From Acanthamoeba sp. SK_2022b (lineage: Eukaryota > Discosea > Longamoebia > Acanthamoebidae), in assembly GCA_027943245.1 (NCBI GenBank), contig JANDJZ010000068.1, positions 1-64,000 on the forward strand: a DNA stretch of 64,000 nucleotides, read 5' to 3'. The position numbers and the translations under genes were made by a program. The notes under the pieces were generated by a model. That model was not told where the DNA came from, ran no database searches, and saw only the letters and a program-made list of their open reading frames with translations. Of the stretch, positions 46,266 to 57,836 are shown one piece after another (the first letter of the stretch is position 1; each line of letters starts with the position of its first letter).

Positions 46266-47947
46266 CTAGCAGAGAGGCATGACAGGCGTGGGCAGACATC
46301 TGGCTTGACGTAGAAGCACGTTCGTCTTCTCGCCACTAGCCCGAGCGACGCCGGTACATGTGTCATTGACGTGCTGCCTGCATTTGTTGTGTACTGCATA
46401 GCCGCACTCTGCGAAGCGGCGGGTTTCTGTGAGTCAGTTGACTCAGAGCAAGCCGAGGAGATGAGCCACGCACCTCGGCACTGGAAGGCCTTGCCCAAGC
46501 CAAGGATGGACTTGTGACAGTGCTGACACGCCACCTGATGAAACAGACGGAAGCTTTCCTTCTGGAAGTCGTGCGGGCAGTGCTCCGGGTGCATTTCCGC
46601 GGCTGTGCCGAACGTAGAGGCGACGGCAATCGACTCGCCTGAGATCTGGTCGTGACTAGACTCCGCGCCATTGCCCTCGACCTCTGGCTCGACGTCCTGC
46701 AGGTGGCAAATTAGCGAACTCGTCGTAGAAGAAGGATCGCAGCTGGTCTCTACCTGGAAGAGGACCGAGTGATAAAGGACACAGCATTCGATCACTTGGC
46801 ACTGAAGCCGTAGCTTGCGCATGTCCAAGCCTTCGTCTGCGCCCTGCAGGAGAGATGGAGCGAACACTGTGGCCCACAGCGCATTGAACGTGCGTTAGTA
46901 GATGCGGCTGGGAGACCTCAAAACAAAGCAGGATCAGGCACCGATCGCGAGATTGGAAGCGTCCATCTTATTCTCCTCCTGGTTCTCCTGAATACGATGA
47001 AGCGAGAGAATGAGGCGGTGGAGAAGGCGCCTATAGTGGGCAATGGACATCATCAGTCACCTCCTACGCATCACCAGTTCCCACATGCGGAGATGCGGTT
47101 ACCTCCGATAGCGACTGAGTTGAGCGATGAGGAGCCCGAGCTCATCCAAGCGCTCGTTCATGTCAGCAATCTCTATACAGTGCAAACACGAGCAGAAACG
47201 AGTCAGGTTCCTGCTCTCCAAAGCGCGGTGGGGATGCAGTACCGGAGACGGCGAGGAAGGAGTCGTAAAGGCGCATGGGAATGAATGGCTCGGGTTGCTC
47301 GCGCAAGTAGGCCTTGAGCACGCTCGCCGGCACGTCCGGCTCTCGGGCGTACGGTGCAAACAGGAGCTCCATCTCCGCCTCCCCGGCACGCACGCCGTGA
47401 AGGCGATCGCAAGCCAGCAACAGCTGTCGCACAGTGTGGGCGCTTGCGCTTGTTCTGAAGATTCCCACCTTGCTCCTTCCTGTACCACAGCGTGCACGTT
47501 AGTGATTCAGCACCGTGGTTGGTGGGCACGTCCACCCCGCTTTCCGGTTTCGGGGTTGGGGGTAAACTCGAAAAATGAAGCAGGCGTCGGGAGAGGGGGG
47601 GGGGGCGCACCGTGCAGCTCCACGAGGCTACACAGGAAGTCGATGAGGGGCAGCCAGAGAGGAGGGGCCGAGCGTGAGGGTACAGGCGACGAGTAAGACG
47701 CGGAAGCCGGCCGCTCCTTGCCGCGCCGAAGGCCAAACAGTGCTTTGGTGGACTCGCGCAGATTCAGTCGGGTGGTATCGCTGTGGTCGGCCGTGGGCGT
47801 AGTGGTGCTCGTGGTGGTGGTTATCGTCAGCCTTCTCGAGGTCGAGGCAGGGGCCGACCGGCTCATATGAACTCCTCTGGGCTCCGCCACAACGGGTCCG
47901 TTCCCCTCCGCCTTGCTATTGCTCGTGTTCAGGTTCTTGCGTCTCAT
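46266..47947 (-). CDS. RhoGAP - C1 zinc finger protein, tandem paralogue
   Basis: Same architecture as its downstream neighbour but without the peroxiredoxin. N-terminal Ser/Thr-rich region with LNLRESTKALFGLRRGKER, then the RhoGAP domain: PLWLPLIDFLCSLVELH, VGIFRTSASAHTVRQLLLA with the arginine finger, VPASVLKAYLREQPEPFIPM, IADMNERLDELGLLIAQL, and NKMDASNLAIVFAPSLLQG split across a phase-1 intron. The C1 domain reads CPHDFQKESFRLFHQVACQH, CHKSILGLGKAFQCR and ECGYAVHNKCRQHVNDTC, with all Cys/His ligands visible. It ends after about 35 more residues, LPTPVMPLC. The two genes lie head to tail 200 bases apart, so a local duplication is the simplest origin. Confidence 0.85.
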
Positions 47948-48251
47948 CGTCTGCGCCTGCTCTTCTCTCTTTTGATTCAAAAAAACACACGAACTGGATA
48001 CGGAGTTGGTAGTTTTTGAGTGTGTATCGCAAGAGCTCGCGCGAATTTAGGTCGCGTGGCCATTGGTTAGTTAGCTGCCTGGCTACAGCGGTAGTTGCGA
48101 GTAATTGCGAGCCCGTGGCTACTGGCGGCTTGCCCCATTGGGGATCACTTTCCTCTCACGTCTGATGACATCACTCACAAGTGGTTTACTCGAATGGGGA
48201 ACGGAGCACGGCGACACTGCGTTTTCAGAGGGACCACCTGGCGGTGCGGTG
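47948..48251. other. Intergenic: RhoGAP-C1 promoter and CLU 3' side
   Basis: About 300 bases between two minus-strand genes. It contains CCATTGGTTAG at 48060-48070, an inverted CCAAT-type motif about 115 bases upstream of the RhoGAP-C1 start. Nothing else is recognisable. Confidence 0.35.
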
Positions 48252-48708
48252 TCACGCGTGAAGCTCCTTGGCTTTCATGGTCTCAACGACACGGACCTTG
48301 GCCGTGGGCGTGGTGGCCGCAGCGGCGACGGCAGCGGCGGAGACGGCTTGCTGGTGGAGCGTGGCAGCTCGGGTGGCCACGCTGTTGGCGCTCTGCTGCG
48401 GGCTGTGGTTGCCGTCCATCATGTTCTCCATCTCGTCGGGACCCTCGCTCAGCGCTATTCGGCTGACGAGCGAGCGCGTGCGTTGGTGCCGACGCGCGCC
48501 GTCGGGGGTGGGCGAGCGCTGCTCCTTCTTGATCTCGTCCGACGTGAGCTTGAGAGTGGGCGAGGAGGAGAGGTTGATCTCATTTCGTGCTCGCTGCCTG
48601 AAGTCCGACACCGACAGCTGGCTCAGATCTTGGAAGTCTCTCCTCGAGCCATACCTGCCACCCAACGTTAGACATTAACCTTAGCACATGAGCACCGCGC
48701 GACGCTGT

Positions 48709-48765
<57 letters not shown>

Positions 48766-51700
48766 TGTGGAGGGAGGGAGAGCAAACACACCTCGAAAGG
48801 CTGGGCGCGATGCGCTGCTGAGTACACTGCGAGGAGCGAAGGAAAAACTTTTCGGCTCCGCTCTCGTCCTTTTTGCGAAGGGCCAAGAAGTTGCCGTACT
48901 CCTGCAAGCACGCCGCGTTGTTGGGGTTGATCTGTACTCGCGCGAAGCGGAAAGAGAGCCGATGATGCACCCGGTAAATCACTCATTGCGGGCGGTCGAT
49001 GAGCAGCTGGATATCTGGAAGATACGACGCACCTCGAGCGATCGAAGGTAAAACTCCTCGGCTTTCTTGATGAGGCCACACCGATCAAGGAACTGCGCGT
49101 ACTGGAAGAAGGCGTAGCTGTCGTGCGTGTTGCTCTGTATCGCCCGCAAGAAGTAGTTGTTGGCCTCTTGCGCTGCACGATGATGGCGCCGACGACAAAA
49201 GCATACACCGTATGAGCTTTGCGTGCTACCCAAGAGAGCGAGTGTCGGTTCGACCTACCTTTCGGGTGGTCGATCGAGAAGCTCAAATTGGCCAGGTTCT
49301 TCTCCTCGCCCTCCAAGAACTTGGTGGCGATCTCGGCGCAGTTGACCAAAATGTCGCTCGACCAGGGTGCGCTGCTGAGCGCCTCTGTTGGATGTGACGA
49401 GGAACGTCAGTCGGCGAAGGAAGGAAAATGACATGGTGGAGCGCGGCTTCGGGCGAACCTTCGTATTTCTCCATGGCCATGTTGAAGAACCGCTGGGCGT
49501 TGATAGGGTTGTTGTTCCACGCCATGTTGCCCTTGAGGTGTAGACAGTGGCCCTGGGCGTAGGAAATGATGTTCATGTGCTTCACGCGCAGCCCGATCTC
49601 CTCCAAATCCGTGTCGTCCTGGTTGATTCATCGCAGATGAGACTCGACGCAGCTGAGCGCGAGCGAGAGGTCCAGGTAGCGTACCAGGGGCTGCTCTCCT
49701 CGAGCGACCCAGCAGTTCTTGTGCTTGGAGAACTCCTCATTGACTCGATGGGTGAACTTGAGTCCGCAGATCTTCTGAATTCTGTTGAACAGCAACAGCT
49801 TTCCATCCATCGAGTTGTCGGAGAAGTAGTCGAGCACGCACTTGAGCGCGTAGTCGTCCTCCGCCTCCTCCGCGTTGAGCGCCCCCTCAAACTTTCTGTG
49901 TCACAGAGACCAAGGGTCCGGTCAGCACATTGCCGTGATGTGGTGCGCGTGGTCACCACCGAATCGGCTTGGTTACCTCACGAGGGACGTCTTGAGATTC
50001 TTGGCCCAGTACTCCTCCGACTGGTCGTTGTGGCCGATGACGAGGTTCATGTAATCGATAACCAGCCGGTGGTAGGGCTCCTCCAACGGCAGCTTCAGCT
50101 TCCTATTGAGTTGCCGTAGGCCCCGAGTGAGCGGGCATGGACACATAAGCCACAGAAACGGTGGAGCAGGACGACGACAGAGTGGTGGGGGGGGGACTCG
50201 CGAGGGTACCTCATCCGCTCCCTCAGGCGAAGCCGTAGATTATTCTTTACAACTCGAGCGCACATTTCCACAAACAATAGCGTGCGACCGTCCTGGTCCA
50301 CCATGTGGCTCCTGCACCAGCGATCAGCATGCTGGGTGAGAAAGGGAAAAGAAAGAATGGAAAGGACGCCCGAGCGCTTGACGATGACGCTGGGTGGTAC
50401 CTGAGAATGCCGAGGTGGCGTATGTTGATACCTCGGCTATGTACAGCCTCAGTGAGCCTAAAATTCTCCAAGTCGCCCTTCCTCTTTGCCTTGAAGGCGA
50501 CGCCAAGTCAGACACTCAGAGAGACCAGGCCTTGCAGTGAAGGCTTTTCTTACCTCGGCAATCAGCTTAGCCAGCTCGGGCGCAAAATTGGGCACAACGT
50601 TGGCGATCAGATTCCGGGTAGCCTCTTCCAACTCAGCGTTGTGCTGCTCCGGATTGTGCATCCGGATGAACCCACTGCAGCGTTGAAGGGAAAGGGAGAA
50701 GGGAAACAACTGGTTATGCCTTCGGACAACGGTCATCTGGGCCGAAAGAAGGCGGGTGAGTGTACCTGAATGCGTCACTGCACAGTGGCTTGGGGAATGC
50801 GCGCACATACTCCGGGCGCAGCAGCCGGAACAGATGAGCCATCTTGATACTGTTCATCGCGCCCGACCCGCCACAATACCAGGATGAGCACCAGCCACAA
50901 GGCCGTGAGCCGATGAAGAGAAGGGGATAGGAAAAATACCCAGGCTTGGGAAACTCGGGTGGCATCACACGAGAGAAGTCCTGCAAACACGAATTGCGAG
51001 ACGAGTGAGCCATTGCATGCAGGAGCAAATCGAGAGGTCCAACAGCCAACGAACCAGCAGGTACGTGCGGTTATCTCCGCCCACGTGTCCTTCGAGGTCG
51101 GCGGGCGAAGGTAGAATCTGGCTGTGGGCCTTGGTGACGCCGCAGCGGTGCGGCTTGATGTTGAGCTTCTTCGCGGCGAGGCGCATCTTGGCCGACAGTT
51201 TCTTGTTCTCCGCATGGATAGTATGCCCGTAATCGTTGGAGCCATACACGATCGTCGATTTCTTGATCGGCAGGATGGACATGGCAAGCAAACGGAACCC
51301 TCGATAGTCAATCAGCGCCTGTTGCCAATGATCAGCGCAATGCGCAATGTGTGGCCACAAGCGTGAAAGAGCGGACTACAAGTGACTGCCGACAAACGCT
51401 GCGCTGAAGACGCACCATGAGCGGCAGACAGAGGTCGCGGATGCCCAGGTTGAAGTAGGCGAGCAGTCCCTTTAGTTCGTGCCCTGCCACTTTCGACGCG
51501 GCGTAGTCCGAACCATACAGCCCGTGCGAGTCTGTCAAACGATACATGGGGAAGCGGAACGCCGTGCATGTTTTTAGTCTCCTGCACAACGTGCACTAGT
51601 AGGGTGGCATGCGCTTACCTACGGCGAACTTGAACAGGATATTGTTGACGATATACTTATCGCCGCCTACAATTCCACCCATGGCGGCTGGTTTGATGGT

Positions 51701-52904
51701 CTTCATGTGATCAGGGACGAACGCTGAGAGAGCAGGGCGCGACCGTTAGTATTGCGTTAAACACACGCGGCTAGGGTTGGCCCAGTGGCGCACCTTCAGA
51801 GATGATGATTCGACCATAACCGCAGGAGGAGTAAATGAAGTCCTGCGCCAAATGGATGAGCGCCCTGTTGGTGTTGTACCGTTCGTCGAGCGGCGTGTGC
51901 ATATCGAACCCTCGCAGCTTTTCCACTGTTGTTTGGAAACGTTCGTTCCTGTGAGGAGGAAGAGAGCACGAGATCAGTCGGCATCAAGCGTTTTGGAACG
52001 CCTGCCTGGCAAGGAAAACACGATGCCCGTACCAGTCGGTCAACACCATGCCCTCGTCCTCCTGTGTGCCCGATGACTGCTCGCCGAACCGAAACTGCGT
52101 CTCGGTGTGCGCTCCGCCTTCGTCCACGCCGTTTGCTGGTGCTCCTGCTCGCCCAGCGACAATGGCGACTTGTCAGTAGCCCACCAAATGGCACAGTAAA
52201 GCGGCAAGGTTGCGTGCTGATCAGAACGCACCGGCAGAGACGGGTTGGGCGGGACGATGCTGTTCGGAGGAACCGCCCATTTCGGACAGCAGGAACTCCT
52301 CGCTCCAGTGCTCGAGCTCGTGCATGTATCCCTCCTCCTCATCCAGGTAGCCCGAGCCCTCGTCAGCGGTTTGGTCTTCGTCTGAGCGATACATGTCGAG
52401 GTCGTTGTAGCACAGTCGGTAGGCCGATCTGTCCTCGTCATCCTCGCATTCGCGCTCTTCCTCTTCGAGGATCGCATTCACATCGTCGTCTTCCCCCAGC
52501 ACCTCTTCCACGGCATCTTCATCTTCGAGGGGAGCGGCCGCTACGCCATTCGTGCCGTTCTGAATCGTGTCGTCATGTTCGGTATGAATGGGCTGGAGAA
52601 TGACTTCGCCACGCCGCCTCTCTAGCGCGTCCTCGGGCAGAGGGGTCCACATCTCATCACCCACTTCTTCGAAGATCGGCTGGGATGGCGTAGAGAAGGA
52701 TAGGCGGCTTTTATTGAGAAGCTGGCGGCGGCGTGCATTCTTCTTCATTTTCCTCTGGATGCATAGAATCCCAATAAAGACCAAGGTGCCCCCCATCCCG
52801 GCCATCATAAATAAGATGCCTGTCATGAGCGCTGCCAGGCGTGAGTGATCGTCAGCACTGGTCGGTACAAAATCGCTCAATATGCGTTGAACCTCCATGG
52901 TCAT
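48252..52904 (-). CDS. CLU-domain protein with N-terminal membrane anchor and TPR-like repeats
   Basis: About eighteen exons. The N-terminus has a membrane segment (LAALMTGILFMMAGMGGTLV, FIGILCI) with a basic stop-transfer KMKKNARRRQ, then about 150 strongly acidic residues. The CLU domain follows: NERFQTTVEKLRGFDMHTPL, YSSCGYGRIIISEAFVP, MGGIVGGDKYIVNNILFKFA, HGLYGSDYAASKVAGHELKG, LIDYRGFRLLAMSILPI, STIVYGSNDYG, GHVGGDNRTYLL and DFSRVMPPEFPKPG. The C-terminal part has TPR-like pairs (DSYAFFQYAQFLDRCGLIKK) and a disordered Ser/Arg tail. CLU proteins control mitochondrial distribution and bind mRNA in the cytosol; a membrane anchor is unusual. An in-frame TGA at 49630-49628 interrupts ...ALSCVESHLR / INQDDTDLEEIG; it may be an error, a 30-base intron, readthrough or a real lesion. 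Confidence 0.72.
48714..48764. repeat. (GT)n microsatellite in a CLU-gene intron
   Basis: About 25 GT units lie in the intron between the last TPR-like exon and the exon encoding YGSRRDFQDLSQL. It is the second long CA/GT repeat of the window, and both are intronic. Confidence 0.95.
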
Positions 52905-53360
52905 TTCAACTTCAATCGAACACCTGTCGTCAATCGAACACCCTTGCCCATGAATCCTTCTTCAATCTCGATTTCCTCTTGCTTCTCGCTCGCCAATTCC
53001 TTTTCCTCAAACATCAGTTGCCAACACAAGAGATGTAACTGCTGCCACGCGTTTTATTGTCGACCCAGACCAGCCGAGGAAGGAGGGCGGCACACACGGC
53101 TGGAGAGGCAGCGCAGCAAGACAGGAGGTGGGCGCAAGGCTTGTTTATTGGGAGCTGGGTTGTTAAGAAGAACCAGCACTCACCCAACAACGCCGCTGCC
53201 TGTGTAGCATGCGTAAATGAGCATATTTGCACGAACCAAACAGAGCGCCACAGAGATCGAGTGGGGAGGGAAACAGCAAGAACAAGGGAGGGCAGGTAAA
53301 GGAGGATATAGGGCTCATGGGAGAGCCGATCGTGTCTTGTCTGGCACCCCTGCTACGATC
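52905..53360. other. Intergenic: CLU promoter and U1-C 3' side
   Basis: A 456-base gap between two minus-strand genes. Bases 52905-53030 form a near-repeat (TTCAATCGAACACC twice, 52912-52944) just upstream of the CLU-gene start. The remainder is 3' UTR of U1-C. Open frames on the plus strand are not supported. Confidence 0.4.
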
Positions 53361-54173
53361 TTACTGCTCGTAGCCATCTTCCTCGTCTTCGCCCTCCACC
53401 CGACGGCGCTTGGTCGGATCGTCGTGCTGACCGCCGGCAGGCCCAGGACCACCATACGGCGGATAGCCGGGAGGCGGGAACGCACCAGGCGGCATACCGC
53501 CCATGTGTCCCATGAATCCGCCCGGAGGTCCACCATGCGGCCCGGGAGGCACGCCCATGTGTTGAGGTTGGTCCGTCGCCTGGCTCTCGTCGTGTGATCG
53601 CTTGTGGCCGTTGTCGGCGCCCTCGCCACCAGGACCGCCTGGACCACCAGGGCCACCAGGACCGCCCATGCCGGGAGGCGGGCCGCCAGGGCCGCCAGGA
53701 AAGTGACCAGGGAAGCCGCCAGGGAAACCATGTGGGGGCATCATGCCGGGACCGCCCATCATGGGCGGGCCACCAGCGCCAGGCGGGGGCATCATGCCGG
53801 GACCGCCCATCATTGGCGGCCGCATCATGCCAGGACCGCCAGCCATCATTGGTGGAGCGTGCGGGTTGATCACCAGCGGACCCGAAGGCATGTGGCCAGG
53901 GCCGAATCCGGCTGAAGTGGAAGGTCAGAATGTAAGTTTAAGCTTGAAGAATTACAATCACAAGAGAAATTGGGGGGGGGGAAGCGTACATTTGCCTTCT
54001 TGATACTCCTTGATCTTCTGCTGAATCAGGCTCTGCGTGAGATCCTGTTCGAATTGCGCATAGTAGGCGCGCACAGCAGCCTTGTGTTTCCATCCGTCAT
54101 TGTGAGACTTTCGCACTGACGGCGAGTCGTGTGTGAGGAACACATCGCAATAGTCGCAGTAGTACTTCGGCAT
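53361..54173 (-). CDS. SNRPC: U1 snRNP protein C
   Basis: Core U1 snRNP subunit that stabilises pairing of U1 snRNA with the 5' splice site. The N-terminal U1-C zinc finger is diagnostic: [20 protein letters not shown] then [18 protein letters not shown], with two Cys and two His. A helix follows ([18 protein letters not shown]). After one intron (donor TGTACGC near 53988; acceptor near 53911) comes a long Gly/Pro/Met-rich tail with repeated GGPGMMPP units and the end [16 protein letters not shown]. The start is fixed by the universal MPKYYC. It is of local interest because many introns here start GTACG or GTGCG rather than GTAAGT. Confidence 0.95.
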
Positions 54174-54286
54174 CTTCCTCGCGACTGGCACAACAGATGA
54201 ATTGCCGTGGTGGGCTTCTTTTTCTGGTGTTGTTTTCTTGTGTTACACTAGAAAAAAAAATGTCGAGAAAATGCTGATAGTTCGCA

Positions 54287-55190
54287 ATGCGCAAGACCAC
54301 AGACGGTGTGCCGCAGTGGCAAAGAGAGGACGAGGGCGGCGACTTCGCGCTGCACGAGGGGCCAGCGGAGGCGGGCTACGACGACTATGCGGAAAGTCTC
54401 GTTTCCAGCGCAGATGACGCAGCTGCGTCGCCAACCTCTGAGCTTTTGGTACAACAGGAGGCAAGCACTGCCCCACCTGCAGCTGAAGAGCAGAAGAAGG
54501 AGTACCCCACCACCGAGCATGCTCTACGCACCCTTGCTCTCCACACCGGTATCTGCTCTTCAAGCTGCTTGTTCCTTTTCCGAGGGCCGCCACTGACACG
54601 CTCGGCTCGCCAAGGGCTGGGCTACATCCTGGGCTTTGGTGTCGGGCTGGTGGGCAAGGCCCAGTCAATCTTCAGGGTAACGCGCATGGTGGGCGCGGAG
54701 AACGCGCACATGCACTACGTGGACCCTTTCGCCGTCGCGGGTATGTGCTGGTTGCCGTACAGGAGGGACGAGACTGCCAACTGACTGGCCTTGGGCTTCT
54801 CGCATGATCAACCACGCAGGCGAGTTCGCGCGTCCGCTCTTCATGGTGGCGTGTTTGGAGGTGGCGTCGATGTACGCCGGGCCAGCTGCACACAACCTCA
54901 GGCTGCCCTGGAAGACTGGGCCTCTTGCAACCAACGCGGCAACATCTCCACCAAGTCGAACGACCGCGAACTCAACGGTGCTGGAAAACGAACAGGCCGA
55001 GCCGAGCGGGCTAGCGTGGGAAACCTACGAGCACTCAGAAGACCAGGGGCGAGCGGAGGACCGCCGCGTCAGCAGCGCCCACGCGAACCTCACACAGGAG
55101 GAGCTCACTCGAGGAACCGCTGGACGGAGGGAATACACCGCGTTGGACTCACAAGCGTACGGCGAACCGCTCGAAGAGGACCTGTTGTGA
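54287..55190 (+). CDS. Unrecognised protein with one hydrophobic segment
   Basis: Three exons with phase-consistent joins (ALHTG then LGYILGF; DPFAVAG then EFARPL). The first 90 residues are acidic and Ala/Glu-rich (GYDDYAESLVSSADDAAASP). The centre has GLGYILGFGVGLVGKAQSIF, then RMVGAENAHMHYVDPFAVAG and EFARPLFMVACLEVASMYAG, which contains a moderately hydrophobic helix. The last 110 residues are polar and probably disordered. The gene is real by codon use and splicing, and is divergent from U1-C with 113 bases between starts. I recognise no family and assign no function. Confidence 0.6.
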
Positions 55191-55287
55191 ATCAACGGTG
55201 GTAACCGATGTAGATAAGAAGCACAATTGGCAGTCTTAAGTTACACCCGGGTGCCGGTTTGTCTTCACGCCCCACCGACCGCCTCGC

Positions 55288-56270
55288 TCACTTCCTCTTC
55301 TTGGGCTCCTGCTGCTCGAAGAGTCGAAGGTTGAAGAAGTCTCTTGTGGGGTCTTCGAGGTGGTTGTCAAAATCTTGCAGCCTGACACATCAACAACAAG
55401 GCGCGGAAGCAAGACGGATAGATCAGCCAAGGACTTTGCGACATAGCCCAGCATCCGGCAGTCAATGCGCGTACCGCTGGCACTCCTTGGCCAAGGACGA
55501 AAGCTGGGCCGTGTCGTACGCCTCATCGAGGCTGAAGTTCTTGCTCTTGTCGTGCCATCCCTCACCCTCTCGGAGGTACCCCTGGGCACAACGCCAACCG
55601 GTCAGGCCACACGTGAAGTGCAGCCAAAGGGCATTGCCGTTGTGCTTACCTTGACGGCCAGTGTGTTCTTACTCTCTTGAGCTAGTGTGCAGTCGTACTG
55701 TTGTGTGGAGGAAGAGGTTATGAGGAAACCGCGTTCACCGCAACAAGGACAAGGAAGAGCGAGTGGCTCACCAGAAGCACGCATGCGCCAGGGAACTGCT
55801 TGCTGATCTTGGAGCCGATGCTGATCGCCAGCGGGCTCAGCTCGGTGTCATCGGCCAGCTCATTGGCGTGGAAGTAGCCCACTGCCACGGTGGTCCACGT
55901 CAGCACGCGAACGCATAAAGCGTCAGGACAAAGTGGGTGCAGAGTACCGATGCTCATTTGCTGCTCTGCGGCGCGCTCTTCCACCTGACGGTTAAAAATG
56001 ATGAAATGAGCTCACATCATCACAATAAATGGCCAAAATGGATTAAGAAGGACGCACGAGCATCATGGCAGCCTCGAGCATGGGAGCGAGGGCAGCACCG
56101 TGAAAGAAGGGAACGTAGTCCACGATTCGAATCGCAGCGTCACCATTCTTAGCTTTAGTGCCCAGCAGCACTCCATTCACCGCGAGGTGCGGGTATTTGT
56201 TGATGTGCATAACCATCTTGGCATAGGCATCGCCGGCCACGACAAAGCTCGTTTGTTGTCCCTTGCTCAT
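55288..56270 (-). CDS. ER membrane protein complex subunit 8/9
   Basis: Peripheral cytosolic subunit of the EMC insertase. About five exons. Signature: FVVAGDAYAKMVMHINKYPH, LAVNGVLLGTKAKNGDAAIR, IVDYVPFFHGAALAPMLEAA (the MPN-like core, HG near residue 58), VGYFHANELADDTELSPLAI, SIGSKISKQFPGACVLLV, YDCTLAQESKNTLAVK, and the family-typical tail FDNHLEDPTRDFFN. The metal-binding JAMM residues of active MPN peptidases are absent, as expected. The C-terminus ends in EPKKRK. There is a single gene rather than the vertebrate EMC8/EMC9 pair, as far as this window shows. Confidence 0.88.
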
Positions 56271-56363
56271 TGTGATCAGCTGAATCTCGTTTGCAATCGC
56301 CGGTTTCTCTTAGCGTTTCTCCGTTTTCCTGCAGACTGGTACAATCCATAACGCAGCAGCAAG

Positions 56364-57651
56364 ATGCAACAGCCCTCGGCGAGTGCGGCCCTACCACCTG
56401 TGAGAAACCTCCAATGCCACTAATCCTGCACGTCTCTATCTTGGGCATTGTGCAGAGATGGTGGAACGGATGGGGCGCATCAAGCACAAGATTTTGGTGC
56501 TGTCCGGCAAGGGTGGTGTGGGCAAGAGCACAGTCTCTACTCAGTTGGCCCTCGCTCTTGTCAAAGCTGGCAAGAAGGTGCTTATACTCGCCATGGGCCT
56601 GTTGCCAGTGCATCTTACCCAGACAATCGTCACGGGCAGGTCGGCCTGCTGGACATTGATCTGTGTGGACCGAGCGTGCCCACCTTGCTCTCTCTCAAGG
56701 ACAAGTCAGTGCACCAGGCGTCGGAAGGGTACCTGGACCGTCATCGGGGGTGTGCTGATGAATGCCACGCTGATCGCCACGGGGGGAATGGGGTAGTTGG
56801 GTTCCTGTGTTTGCAGACAAGGAGCAGCGCCTTAGCGTCATGTCCATCGGCTTCCTGCTGGACAGCCCCGACGCACCCGTGGTGTGGCGAGGGCCTAAGA
56901 AGAACGGTACCCCTACTTCATTCTTCTATGCGTTAGTCATTGGTTGGAGAGAAGATTCACGGTTCGATTGCGACCAGCTGTCATCAAGCAGTTCCTCGAA
57001 GACGTCTGCTGGGGAGATCTGGACTACCTGGTGATCGATACGCCGCCGGGTATGGCGTACCTCCGTTGCGCTCGCGCATTCGTGACTGTGATTTTCACTC
57101 ACGTGTCCGTTCTCCCATTGAAGGCACTTCCGATGAACACATTTCGGTTACGCAGTACCTCGGTTCCTTCAATCCAGACGGCGCGGTGATTGTCACGACA
57201 CCGCAGGTGAGTTGGATCTCGCTCGAGGCGCTCACACCACCACCTCACCAGCGATTCTGCCCCCCTCTCCATCTCCTCAACAGGGCGTATCACTGTCGGA
57301 CGTGCGAAAGGAAATCAGCTTCTGTAAGAAGATCGGGCTGCCCGTCCTGGGCGTTGTAGAGAACATGAGCGGCTTTGTCTGTCCCTGCTGTCAGGAGGTG
57401 ACGTACGTCTTCTCCACCGGCGGTGGCGAGGCCATGGCCAAGGACATGGGGGTACGCTTCTTCCTCTTGGGCGCTGTCCCGACTCGTTTGCAGGACTGAG
57501 AGCCTGGGCGCAGGTACCGTTCATCGGGCGAGTACCGCTGGACCCCAACTTGACGACGTGCGGCGAGGCGGGTGTGAGCTTCTTCGACAAGTTCCCCGAC
57601 TCTCCATCCCTTCAAGTCCTGCAGAGCTTCATCGCCTCCCTCCCCCAGTAG
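56364..57651 (+). CDS. NUBP2: NUBP2/Cfd1-type cytosolic Fe-S scaffold ATPase
   Basis: P-loop scaffold of the cytosolic iron-sulfur assembly pathway, acting with NUBP1. About seven exons. The deviant Walker A is [20 protein letters not shown], then [65 protein letters not shown], and the Fe-S site [20 protein letters not shown] with the bridging Cys pair. The C-terminus is [20 protein letters not shown]. There is no N-terminal four-Cys ferredoxin-like motif, which separates NUBP2 from NUBP1. Start: ATG 56364 gives a 12-residue first exon whose join needs the acceptor GCAGAG before ATGGTGGAAC; the ATG at 56458 would give a protein starting [10 protein letters not shown]. Both give a full domain. 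Confidence 0.88.
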
Positions 57652-57836
57652 CACCCCTAGCAGCACCGGATTGGTCCGAAACATGACTACTCCGTACTCA
57701 GAAACGGCTTGGCGTTGGTAGGATTCGATGGCCATGGCATGAGTTTATGCGTAGAAAACAACAAAGCTGAGTGTGACAAGCGGCCTTCAGGCTGGAAGGC
57801 GTGGTGCCGAGGCAGGAGTGTCTGGTCCTCCTCTAC

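Noticed and set aside
53057..53299. Plus-strand frame of 80 codons downstream of U1-C
   Set aside because: No domain, no splice support; it lies in the 3' UTR and promoter gap.
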